Shown: positions 26,709 to 37,303 of the stretch, piece by piece
Numbering within the stretch: position 1 is the stretch's first letter
How the letters are laid out: every line of letters begins with the position of its first letter
Assembly (NCBI RefSeq): GCF_020544405.1
Contig: NZ_CP065410.1
Span: forward strand, 3,596,001 to 3,660,000
Length of the DNA: 64,000 nt
Direction: 5' to 3'
Source of the DNA: Pseudomonas sp. IAC-BECa141
GTDB lineage: Bacteria > Pseudomonadota > Gammaproteobacteria > Pseudomonadales > Pseudomonadaceae
The notes under the pieces: model-generated
What the model was told of the DNA's origin: nothing
Databases searched by the model: none
Seen by the model: the letters and a program-made list of their open reading frames with translations, nothing else
Translations under genes and position numbers: made by a program

Positions 26709-26960
26709 ATGAAAGACATCATCGCACTTGGCTTCATCGTTTCCCTGATCGGCGCCACCTCCGCCATCGCTGCCCCACACGCCAGCACTCCGGTTGTCGC
26801 GGCTGCGACCGTTGGCCAGTCCGGCACCCTGAACGTCGACACTGTCGGCATCGATGCCGAACACAAAGGCAACCTCAACCTGCAACAAAATGCCGAACAG
26901 ACCAAACTGTACGTCGCGGAAAACCGTCCGGAATTCGGTTCCAAATATCAGCGCTACTGA
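26709..26960 (+). CDS. Second small secreted protein with the VAENRPEFGSKYQRY C-terminus
   Basis: 83 residues. A signal peptide ends near ATSAIAA. The middle (VGQSGTLNVDTVGIDAEHKG) has no similarity to the repeats of the first protein, but the end LYVAENRPEFGSKYQRY repeats its C-terminus. CTGGAGCAACATC precedes the ATG and a terminator follows closely. Function unknown; the shared end suggests common export, processing or binding. Confidence 0.85.
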   Translation: MKDIIALGFIVSLIGATSAIAAPHASTPVVAAATVGQSGTLNVDTVGIDAEHKGNLNLQQNAEQTKLYVAENRPEFGSKYQRY

Positions 26961-26985
26961 GTAACCGGTTTGAGCTGCCAGAAAC

Positions 26986-27014
26986 AGGAAACCCCGCCGA
27001 AGCGGGGTTTCTTG
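26986..27014 (+). terminator. Rho-independent terminator
   Basis: GAAACCCCGC-CGAA-GCGGGGTTTC followed by TTG. It lies between the second secreted protein and the convergent FAD protein. Confidence 0.85.
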
Positions 27015-27024
27015 CATTCGGGCA

Positions 27025-28440
27025 TCAGCGCAACAGTCGCGCGGCCAGTGCCTTGGCCTGCGCTGCCACATCGGTCACGGCAGTACTTTCCCACCACATG
27101 CCGCGCAACGGCGGGCCCATGGCGAACAAGCGGTTCGAGACCCGACCCTCTTCATCCAGCACAGCGCCGTCCACCGCCGCCGCAATGCCCAGCGCCAACG
27201 GCCCCGGACGAACCAGACCGCGCGCCAACAATTGCTGCGGCAAAGGTCGCGCGACCCGGCGCCAGTCGTATTCGATGCCGCTGGAATTGATCAATGCCGC
27301 GCCCTGCACCACGCGGGTATCAGCCTCGCCGCGAGGGCGAACGCGGATACTCACCCCGTCGCCCGACGCCGACTCAAGTCCTTTGTAAGACGCCGCATGA
27401 ATGCGCAATCGCCCTTCCCGGTGCAGACGCTCGACCAGTTCCGCACTCAGCGGCGGTGAACGATGGTGATGACTTTCCCACCACGGCCGCATATGACGTA
27501 CAAACTGACGCCGCTGCACATCGCTGGCCTGGCTCCACAACCGACCGATGTGCGCACGTACGGTGTCCAGCGGTGCCTGCCAGTCGATGCCTTGTGCGAT
27601 GGCGTCGCGACAATGCCGGCGCAATTCGCGCAACAACTGGCGTGGCGTGCAGATGCTGTGATCTTCAGCGAGGAAGTCCACCCATGCGGGCGGTTGTCGA
27701 CGGACATGGGGCAGCAACCCATGCCGGGAAAACACCTCGATCGGCCCGCGATGCCCGGCCTGCTCCAGCGACACCACGGCATCGACCATGGTCAGGCCGG
27801 AGCCGATGATCAGTACCGTCGACTGCGGATCAAGCTGGCGCATGGCCGCGACATCCCACGGATCCAGCGCCGCTGCATTAAGGCCGCTGGACTCCTTTTG
27901 CGGTGTGCGGGCCGCCGGGAACATCCCGGTCGCCAACACTGCAAAAGCGCCGTGCAGTTGCTGACCGTCATTCAAGGTGAGCTGCACGGAATCGCTGGAG
28001 GCCTGAACATCGACCACTTCGGCGCGCACATGCTCGACCGTCGCCCCCTGTTGCGCGCCCACCTGCTGCGCTTCGGCAAGACGCTGTTGCACGTACACAC
28101 CGAACAGCCCCCGCGGTGGAAACAGTTCGCTGACCGGCACATGTTGCTGATCCGACTCCGGCCAACCGCCGCCGGCGATGTGATCGGTCAGCCACTGAGT
28201 CAGGTCATCGGCATTGTCCGGATCGACGCTCATCCGGGCTGCGTTGCCGTTGAGCGTATGGCCCAGCTCCACCGCACTGTACGCTTCGCCCCGGCCCAAC
28301 TCGGCCCGGGGCTCGATCACCAGGATTTTTCTGCGACCCGGCAAACGCAGTAATTGCACCGCCAGCATCGTGCCGCTCAGGCCGCCGCCGACAATTAGAA
28401 TGTCGGCGTGACGCAGGGCGGTCGTATCGGATCGAGTCAT
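27025..28440 (-). CDS. FAD/NAD(P)-binding protein (COG4529-like)
   Basis: 471 residues. The N-terminal DILIVGGGLSGTMLAVQLL is the dinucleotide fold, followed by RGEAYSAVELGHTLNGNAAR and a second site VLIIGSGLTMVDAVVSL (about 225). This matches the FAD-NAD(P)-binding domain proteins that are related to flavin monooxygenases but mostly unstudied. The C-terminal GMWWESTAVTDV is typical of the group. No partner gene is obvious; the XRE regulator 118 bases upstream reads the same way. Confidence 0.85.
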   Translation of the reverse strand: MTRSDTTALRHADILIVGGGLSGTMLAVQLLRLPGRRKILVIEPRAELGRGEAYSAVELGHTLNGNAARMSVDPDNADDLTQWLTDHIAGGGWPESDQQHVPVSELFPPRGLFGVYVQQRLAEAQQVGAQQGATVEHVRAEVVDVQASSDSVQLTLNDGQQLHGAFAVLATGMFPAARTPQKESSGLNAAALDPWDVAAMRQLDPQSTVLIIGSGLTMVDAVVSLEQAGHRGPIEVFSRHGLLPHVRRQPPAWVDFLAEDHSICTPRQLLRELRRHCRDAIAQGIDWQAPLDTVRAHIGRLWSQASDVQRRQFVRHMRPWWESHHHRSPPLSAELVERLHREGRLRIHAASYKGLESASGDGVSIRVRPRGEADTRVVQGAALINSSGIEYDWRRVARPLPQQLLARGLVRPGPLALGIAAAVDGAVLDEEGRVSNRLFAMGPPLRGMWWESTAVTDVAAQAKALAARLLR

Positions 28441-28558
28441 GCCGGTCTCGCAACTGAGGATAGGCTCGGGCCAGTGTCATTCAGACGCCGCGAGGACGTC
28501 TAGACGGACGCGACTTTTTTCTCCTGCCGACGCGATCCGCTGTCGGGTTCTGTGTCAG

Positions 28559-29134
28559 TCAGATCACCACATTGCGCACGAAACGCGCCGCCACTTCCCC
28601 ATCGTTGCGATAGGTGTGCGGCTGATTGCTGGCGAACATGAAAAACTCCCCGGCTGCAATCTGTTGGGGTTGGTCGCCGAGCATCAGCGTCAGGCAGCCC
28701 TCGAACACGAAAATCTGTTCGCTCCAGCCTTCGGCGTCCGGCTGCGAAGGATAGATCTCGCCGGGTTGCAGGCACCATTCCCACTGTTCCACTGCACGGG
28801 TGGCGCTGGCCTTGGACAGCAAAACGGCTTTGCTACCGGGGATGCTGCCAGCCCAGGCCAGTTCATTGATACGGCCGGGATCGCGATTGTCCGGGGCCTG
28901 GATCAGATCGCTGAAGGCTACTTCGAGGGCTTCGGCGACGCGGTCGAGGGTGGTCAGGCTGACATTCTTTTCGCCGGCCTCGATGGCCACCAGCATCCGC
29001 CGGCTGACCCCGGACTTTTCCGCGAGGGCCGTCTGGCTCATCTCGGCGGCGTGGCGCAGGCGCCGGACATTCTGGCTGACGTGTTGCAGGACCGAAGCCC
29101 GTTGAATGGAATCTCTGTGCACTATATTGCTCAC
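28559..29134 (-). CDS. XRE-family regulator with C-terminal cupin domain
   Basis: 191 residues from a GTG at 29134; a GTG four codons later is an alternative. The HTH_3 domain is at about 20-75 (MSQTALAEKSGVSRRMLVAI) and a cupin barrel at about 110-185 (GEIYPSQPDAEGWSEQIFVF; SNQPHTYRN). This type usually represses or activates a neighbouring transport or catabolic gene in response to a small ligand. It is divergent from the EamA exporter, its likely target. Confidence 0.9.
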   Translation of the reverse strand: MSNIVHRDSIQRASVLQHVSQNVRRLRHAAEMSQTALAEKSGVSRRMLVAIEAGEKNVSLTTLDRVAEALEVAFSDLIQAPDNRDPGRINELAWAGSIPGSKAVLLSKASATRAVEQWEWCLQPGEIYPSQPDAEGWSEQIFVFEGCLTLMLGDQPQQIAAGEFFMFASNQPHTYRNDGEVAARFVRNVVI

Positions 29135-29147
29135 TGGCTGGGACTGG

Positions 29148-29186
29148 GCAGTATACTGCGCAACATTTGGCGCATTGTGCGTCTCT
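29148..29186. promoter_or_regulatory. Candidate operator region for the XRE-cupin regulator
   Basis: The 73-base gap between the divergent genes holds a perfect 12-base palindrome GCAGTATACTGC (29148-29159). Next to it are TGCGCAA and its near-complement TTGTGCG, and another TGCGCAA lies just before the exporter start. Confidence 0.45.
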
Positions 29187-29207
29187 TCCTAAACAGTGCG
29201 CAAGGTC

Positions 29208-30146
29208 ATGACGTCAGCCAACTCCTCCCAAACTCCCCTGCGGTTTCACCGGTTCAGCAAAGCCGAGTGCGTGCTGGTGCTGATCACCATGCTCTGGGGC
29301 GGCACCTTCCTGCTGGTGCAGCACGCCATGACGGTCAGCGGCCCGATGTTTTTCGTCGGTCTGCGCTTTGCCGCCGCCGCGAGCATCGTGGCGTTGTTCT
29401 CGTGGAAACACCTGCGTGAACTGACCCTGTTCGAACTCAAGGCCGGTGCCTTTATCGGCGTGGCGATCATGCTCGGTTATGGCTTGCAGACCGTTGGTCT
29501 GCAGAGCATTCCCAGCAGCCAGTCGGCGTTCATCACCGCGCTGTATGTGCCGTTCGTGCCACTGCTGCAATGGCTGGTGCTCGGTCGGCGCCCGGGTTTG
29601 ATGCCGAGCATCGGCATCATGCTGGCGTTTGCCGGGCTGATGCTGCTTTCCGGGCCATCCGGGGCTTCACTGAATTTCAGCCCCGGTGAAATCGCCACGC
29701 TGATCAGCGCCATCGCGATAGCGGCCGAAATCATCCTGATCAGCAACTATGCCGGGCAGGTCGATGTGCGCCGCGTAACCGTGGTGCAACTGGCGACGAC
29801 TTCGGTGCTGTCGTTCTTGATGGTGGTGCCGACCGGTGAGGCGATTCCGGATTTTTCGTGGCTGTTGCTGAGCACCGCCCTGGGGCTGGGCGCGATGAGT
29901 GCGGCGATTCAGGTGGCGATGAACTGGGCGCAGAAAAGCGTTTCGCCCACCCGGGCGACCTTGATCTACGCCGGTGAGCCGGTGTGGGCCGGGATCGTTG
30001 GGCGTATCGCGGGTGAGCGTCTGCCAGCGATTGCATTGGTGGGTGCGGGGCTGATCGTGGCGGCAGTGATCGTCAGCGAATTGAAGACCAAAGGCAAAGA
30101 GACACAAACGGTCACGGAAGAATTGGAGCACGAGACCGAAGGCTAA
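29208..30146 (+). CDS. EamA/DMT-family transporter
   Basis: 312 residues from the ATG at 29208 (AAGG just upstream); a GTG four codons earlier is possible. It has ten predicted helices in two EamA repeats; helix 1 is VLVLITMLWGGTFLLVQHAM and the second half includes SPTRATLIYAGEPVWAGIVG, a family hallmark. Likely a metabolite exporter. The C-terminus is a charged tail. Control by the divergent XRE-cupin protein is inferred from position. Confidence 0.9.
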   Translation: MTSANSSQTPLRFHRFSKAECVLVLITMLWGGTFLLVQHAMTVSGPMFFVGLRFAAAASIVALFSWKHLRELTLFELKAGAFIGVAIMLGYGLQTVGLQSIPSSQSAFITALYVPFVPLLQWLVLGRRPGLMPSIGIMLAFAGLMLLSGPSGASLNFSPGEIATLISAIAIAAEIILISNYAGQVDVRRVTVVQLATTSVLSFLMVVPTGEAIPDFSWLLLSTALGLGAMSAAIQVAMNWAQKSVSPTRATLIYAGEPVWAGIVGRIAGERLPAIALVGAGLIVAAVIVSELKTKGKETQTVTEELEHETEG

Positions 30147-30207
30147 ACGCGGGTTTTACGGCTACTTTGTAGGATTCAGAGACATCCTCGCGTTTGGCGA
30201 TCCGGGA

Positions 30208-30226
30208 GCTGGCACGTATGATGCTT
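30208..30226 (+). promoter_or_regulatory. Candidate sigma-54 (-24/-12) promoter of the mrp operon
   Basis: CTGGCACGTATGATGCTT: TGGCACG at 30210-30216 and GC at 30223-30224 give the GG-N10-GC spacing of RpoN promoters, with one mismatch to the -12 TTGC. It ends about 27 bases before the mrpA start. Confidence 0.55.
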
Positions 30227-30252
30227 CACAAACTTCCGCAGATTAGAAGCCT

Positions 30253-33152
<2,900 letters not shown>

Positions 33153-33153
<1 letters not shown>

Positions 33154-33497
33154 TGGAAGAAGTCATCGCAATCGCCATCGGCGTACTCGCCGCGTCCGGA
33201 GTGTGGCTGATCCTGCGACCACGGACGTTCCAGGTGGTGATGGGCCTGTGCCTGCTGTCTTACGGTGTCAATCTGTTCATCTTCAGCATGGGCAGCCTGT
33301 TCATCGGCAAGGAGCCGATCATCAAGGACGGCGTACCGCAGGACCTGCTCAATTACACCGACCCGCTGCCCCAGGCGCTGGTGCTGACGGCCATCGTCAT
33401 CAGCTTCGCCATGACCGCATTGTTTCTGGTGGTGTTGCTAGCCTCACGGGGCCTGACCGGCACCGACCACGTTGACGGAAGGGAGCCCAAGGAATGA
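33153..33497 (+). CDS. mrpC: Mrp antiporter subunit C (NuoK-like)
   Basis: 114 residues, three transmembrane helices. It has the NuoK/MnhC core YGVNLFIFSMGSLF and a conserved DPLPQALVLTAIVISFAMTA. Its ATG shares bases with the mrpA stop (TGATG). Part of the membrane complex. Confidence 0.94.
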
Positions 33498-35173
33498 CGG
33501 CGATGACTCACCTGATCGCCGCACCGATCCTGCTGCCGCTGCTGACCGCCGCCATCATGCTGATGCTCGGCGAAAAGCACCGTCCGCTGAAGGCGAAAAT
33601 CAACCTGTTCTCCAGCCTCCTCGGCCTCGGTATTTCGGTGATGCTGTTGCAATGGACCCAGACCACCGGCGTGCCCGGCTCCATCGGCGTGTACCTGCCG
33701 GGCAACTGGCAGGTGCCGTTCGGCATTGTGCTGGTGGTCGATCGTCTGTCGGCATTGATGCTGGTGCTGACCGGGATCATCGGCGTCAGTGCCCTGCTGT
33801 TCGCCATGGCCCGCTGGGACGGCGCCGGGTCGAGCTTCCACGCGTTGTTCCAGATACAGCTGATGGGCCTGTACGGCGCGTTCCTGACGGCAGACCTGTT
33901 CAACCTGTTCGTGTTCTTCGAAGTATTGCTGGCCGCGTCCTACGGCCTGCTGCTTCACGGCTCGGGCCGGGCGCGGGTGTCGTCGGGGTTGCATTACATC
34001 TCGATCAATCTGCTGGCCTCGTCGCTGTTCCTGATTGGCGCGGCGTTGATCTACGGCGTGACCGGCACGCTGAACATGGCGGATCTGGCGTTGAAGATCC
34101 CTCTGGTGTCTGAGGCCGACCGTGGCCTGCTGCACGCCGGCGCGGGGATTCTGGCCGTGGCCTTCCTGGCCAAGGCCGGCATGTGGCCGCTGAACTTCTG
34201 GCTGGTGCCGGCCTATTCCTCGGCCAGCGCGCCGGTGGCAGCCATGTTCGCGATCATGACCAAGGTCGGCGTCTACACCTTGCTGCGCCTGTGGACGCTG
34301 CTGTTCTCCGGCCAAGCGGGCGCTTCGGCTTACTTCGGCGGTGACTGGCTGATCTACGGCGGCATGGCCACCATGGCCGGCGCAGGCGTGGCGATCATTG
34401 CCGCGCAACGCCTGGAACGCATGGCCAGTCTGAGCATTCTGGTGTCGGCGGGGATTTTGCTGTCGGCCGTGGGTTTCGCCCAGCCGAACCTGATCGGCGC
34501 AGCGCTGTTCTATCTGGTCAGCTCGACCCTGGCGTTGAGCGCGCTATTCCTGCTGGCCGAATTGATCGAACGCTCGCGTACCGCCATCGAAGTTCCACTG
34601 GAAGACGAAAACGAGCTGCTCCCACGTCCGCAGCAATGGCAACGACCGGTCAAGGGCATCAACCTCGACGACGATCAGAAAGCGGTAGTCGGTCAGGTGA
34701 TCCCGTGGACCATGGCCTTCCTCGGTCTAAGCTTCATTGCCTGCGCGCTGCTGATTATCGGCATGCCACCGCTGTCCGGGTTCATCGGCAAGCTGAGCCT
34801 GATCGGCGCCCTGCTCAATCCGCTTGGCCTCGGCGCTGGCGAACCGATTTCGAATGCCGCCTGGGCGTTGCTGGCCCTGCTTATCCTGACCGGACTCGGC
34901 TCGCTGATGGCGTTCTCGCGGCTGGGGATCCAGCGCTTCTGGTCACCAGAAGAACGACCATCGCCGCTGCTGCGCAAACTGGAATGCACGCCGATTTTCC
35001 TGCTGCTCGGCCTGTGCATCGCGCTGACCTTCAAGGCTGAACCGCTGCTGCGTTACACGCAGGCGGCGGCCGATGCCCTGAACAATCCGCAGCAATACGT
35101 GATGGCGGTGCTCGGCACCCGCGCCGTGCCGAGCCCGGAAGCCAAGGCCGCACTGCTGGAGGTGCAACCATGA
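33494..35173 (+). CDS. mrpD: Mrp antiporter subunit D (NuoM/N-like)
   Basis: 559 residues with about 14 helices. The proton-channel motifs are visible (FNLFVFFEVLLAASYGLLLH; LAKAGMWPLNFWLVPAYSSA). A soluble insert near residues 355-400 (EVPLEDENELLPRPQQWQRP) breaks the helices, as in other pseudomonad MrpD proteins. Overlaps mrpC and mrpE by 4 bases each. Confidence 0.94.
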   Translation: MTAMTHLIAAPILLPLLTAAIMLMLGEKHRPLKAKINLFSSLLGLGISVMLLQWTQTTGVPGSIGVYLPGNWQVPFGIVLVVDRLSALMLVLTGIIGVSALLFAMARWDGAGSSFHALFQIQLMGLYGAFLTADLFNLFVFFEVLLAASYGLLLHGSGRARVSSGLHYISINLLASSLFLIGAALIYGVTGTLNMADLALKIPLVSEADRGLLHAGAGILAVAFLAKAGMWPLNFWLVPAYSSASAPVAAMFAIMTKVGVYTLLRLWTLLFSGQAGASAYFGGDWLIYGGMATMAGAGVAIIAAQRLERMASLSILVSAGILLSAVGFAQPNLIGAALFYLVSSTLALSALFLLAELIERSRTAIEVPLEDENELLPRPQQWQRPVKGINLDDDQKAVVGQVIPWTMAFLGLSFIACALLIIGMPPLSGFIGKLSLIGALLNPLGLGAGEPISNAAWALLALLILTGLGSLMAFSRLGIQRFWSPEERPSPLLRKLECTPIFLLLGLCIALTFKAEPLLRYTQAAADALNNPQQYVMAVLGTRAVPSPEAKAALLEVQP

Positions 35174-35658
35174 AGCGTCTGTTTCCTGCTCCGTGGTTGT
35201 CGCTGGCGCTGTGGCTGCTGTGGCTGGTGCTGAACCTGTCGGTCAGCCCGGGCAACCTGCTGCTGGGTGCCGTACTTGGTTTCTGTGCCCCGCTGATGAT
35301 GCGCAAACTGCGCCCGCAACGGATTCACATCCGCCGCCCGGGCACGATTCTGCGCTTGTTTCTGCTGGTCGGGCGTGACGTGATCGTCTCGAACCTGCAA
35401 GTGGCCTGGGGCGTACTCAACGCCGGCCGCCGGCCGCTTCGTTCACGCTTCATCAAGGTGCCGCTGGACCTGCGCGATGCCAACGGTCTGGCGGCGCTGT
35501 CGATGATCTGTACGGTGGTGCCCGGCACGGTGTGGTCGGAACTGGCGCTCGATCGCAGCATTCTCTTGTTGCACGTCTGGGATCTGGATGACGAGGCGCA
35601 ATTCATCCAGCACTTCAAGGTCACTTACGAGCAGCCGTTGATGGAGATTTTCGAATGA
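35170..35658 (+). CDS. mrpE: Mrp antiporter subunit E
   Basis: 162 residues. Two N-terminal helices, then the MnhE domain with SMICTVVPGTVWSEL and LLLHVWDLDDE. Overlaps mrpD and mrpF by 4 bases. Confidence 0.94.
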   Translation: MKRLFPAPWLSLALWLLWLVLNLSVSPGNLLLGAVLGFCAPLMMRKLRPQRIHIRRPGTILRLFLLVGRDVIVSNLQVAWGVLNAGRRPLRSRFIKVPLDLRDANGLAALSMICTVVPGTVWSELALDRSILLLHVWDLDDEAQFIQHFKVTYEQPLMEIFE

Positions 35659-35933
35659 GTCCGCTGCTGTCGAACGCGATTCTGCTGACGCTGTTCCTGT
35701 TTTCCCTGGCGATGGTCCTCACACTCGTACGCCTGTTCAAAGGCCCGTCGGCGCAGGACCGGGTACTGGCGCTGGATTACCTGTACATCGTCGCCATGCT
35801 GATGATGCTGACCCTGGGGATCCGCTATTCCAGTGACACCTACTTCGAAGCGGCGCTGCTGATCGCGCTGTTCGGCTTCGTCGGCTCGTTTGCCCTGGCG
35901 AAATTCCTCCTGCGTGGCGAGGTGATCGAATGA
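35655..35933 (+). CDS. mrpF: Mrp antiporter subunit F
   Basis: 92 residues, three helices. Conserved GPSAQDRVLALDYLYIVAML. Overlaps mrpE and mrpG by 4 bases. Confidence 0.94.
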   Translation: MSPLLSNAILLTLFLFSLAMVLTLVRLFKGPSAQDRVLALDYLYIVAMLMMLTLGIRYSSDTYFEAALLIALFGFVGSFALAKFLLRGEVIE

Positions 35934-36292
35934 ACGCTGAACTGTCTCTGTGGGTGGAAATCCCGGTGGCGATCCTGCTGGTCCTCAGCGGCGTGTTCGC
36001 CCTGATCGGCGCAACCGGACTGCTGCGGATGAAGGACTACTTTCAACGCATGCACCCACCGGCGCTGGCCTCGACACTCGGCGCGTGGTGCGTGGCACTG
36101 GCATCGATCATCTGTTTCTCCGCGCTCAAGTCCGGGCCGGTGCTGCACGCATGGCTGATCCCGATTCTGCTGTCGATCACCGTACCGGTGACCACCTTGC
36201 TCCTGGCGCGGGCGGCGTTGTTCCGCAAGCGCATGGCCGGGGATGACGTGCCGGCCGAAGTCAGCAGCCGGCGCACTGACACCGGCAGCTAG
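35930..36292 (+). CDS. mrpG: Mrp antiporter subunit G
   Basis: 120 residues, three helices. Conserved GATGLLRMKDYFQRMHPPAL of the PhaG/MnhG family. Last gene of the operon; its TAG lies inside a CTAG that is also the stop of the facing DUF3995-like gene. Confidence 0.94.
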   Translation: MNAELSLWVEIPVAILLVLSGVFALIGATGLLRMKDYFQRMHPPALASTLGAWCVALASIICFSALKSGPVLHAWLIPILLSITVPVTTLLLARAALFRKRMAGDDVPAEVSSRRTDTGS

Positions 36293-36729
36293 ATCCAGGC
36301 AACAGCCAAGAGCCCGGCTCCCAATATCAGACACAACGGCGAGTAAACCCAAGTGTCGAGCCGGGCAAACCGCGACCCCTTCACTTCCTTGAAAAAACCC
36401 ACCAGCTCCGAATCGCCAATCGCCCTCGCAAACATCAGCAGCGCAATCGCGCTGATCACCCATTGCAGTGCCCAGTGATGCACGACGGGCAGCCACCATC
36501 CCACTCGCATGCATACCAGTGCGGCAATCAGTAGCAGGGCTGCCGCCACCACCAGCGTGATCCAGCCTGACGGCTTGAACGCCGGCCTGAGCGTCAGCCC
36601 GCCGCTGTCCACCGGAACCTGCGGCACCACGGCCACGGCCGCCCACTGCCCACCCATCGCCCAATACACATGCATCAGGCTGATTACCGCGAATATCGTC
36701 ACCAGCCATTGAGCCAACACAAAGGTCAT
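36289..36729 (-). CDS. DUF3995-like membrane protein
   Basis: 146 residues from the ATG at 36729; the longer frame to 36834 overlaps the next promoter. Four predicted helices (FVLAQWLVTIFAVISLMHVY at the start) with FARLDTWVYSPLCLILG near the end, the DUF3995 layout. It meets mrpG tail-to-tail with a shared CTAG. Function unknown. Confidence 0.82.
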   Translation of the reverse strand: MTFVLAQWLVTIFAVISLMHVYWAMGGQWAAVAVVPQVPVDSGGLTLRPAFKPSGWITLVVAAALLLIAALVCMRVGWWLPVVHHWALQWVISAIALLMFARAIGDSELVGFFKEVKGSRFARLDTWVYSPLCLILGAGLLAVAWI

Positions 36730-36823
36730 GGTCGAGAATCCTTTAAAGGGATTTGAACAAAACATCCTAGTCGGCATTTTTCCATGTGCACGACCGGTCG
36801 GCGGTGCGGTAAAGTGCCGCCCC

Positions 36824-37210
36824 ATGAAATTCACCCGTACCGATCGCTCACTATTGGCCTGGATGCTCTATTGCTGCGTTCTGTTCAACGTGTTCGCCTG
36901 CAGCATCGGTCACGGACAAATGGTCGGCATGCAGCTCAACGGTATCGGCGGCCAGTTCTGCGCCGTCGACCCGAGCACCCAGGCGCCGCTCGCCTCGAAT
37001 CCCGCCGAAGAAAAACTGCCGACGCTGGCCAAGGCCTTCGGCTGCCCGCTGTGCTCCACTGGCGGCATGGGTCCGGCGTTCAACTCCAGTCTGACCCTGG
37101 CTATCCTGCCGGAACAACACAGCCCGCCGCTGCCGGCCGTTGTCAGCGCTGACCTCCCTGCCCGCTTCATCTGGCCTTCGGCCAATCCCCGCGCCCCGCC
37201 GCTCGCCTGA
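36824..37210 (+). CDS. DUF2946 small exported protein
   Basis: 128 residues from the ATG at 36824. The first helix (LAWMLYCCVLFNVFACSIGH) is a signal or anchor, and the mature part has FCAVDP and a CPLC pair in AFGCPLCSTGGMG plus scattered His and Met. DUF2946 proteins of pseudomonads often precede TonB receptors linked to copper, and the Cys pair would suit metal binding. It lies 93 bases before the TonB-dependent receptor. Confidence 0.85.
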   Translation: MKFTRTDRSLLAWMLYCCVLFNVFACSIGHGQMVGMQLNGIGGQFCAVDPSTQAPLASNPAEEKLPTLAKAFGCPLCSTGGMGPAFNSSLTLAILPEQHSPPLPAVVSADLPARFIWPSANPRAPPLA

Positions 37211-37303
37211 GTGTCCTTGCCTTTTTGATTTGTCAGCCCACTGCGCCAACGCGCGGCGTTCGCCTGTGCGCTGACTCCGAAACAAGCATTCAGGATTCAA
37301 TCG

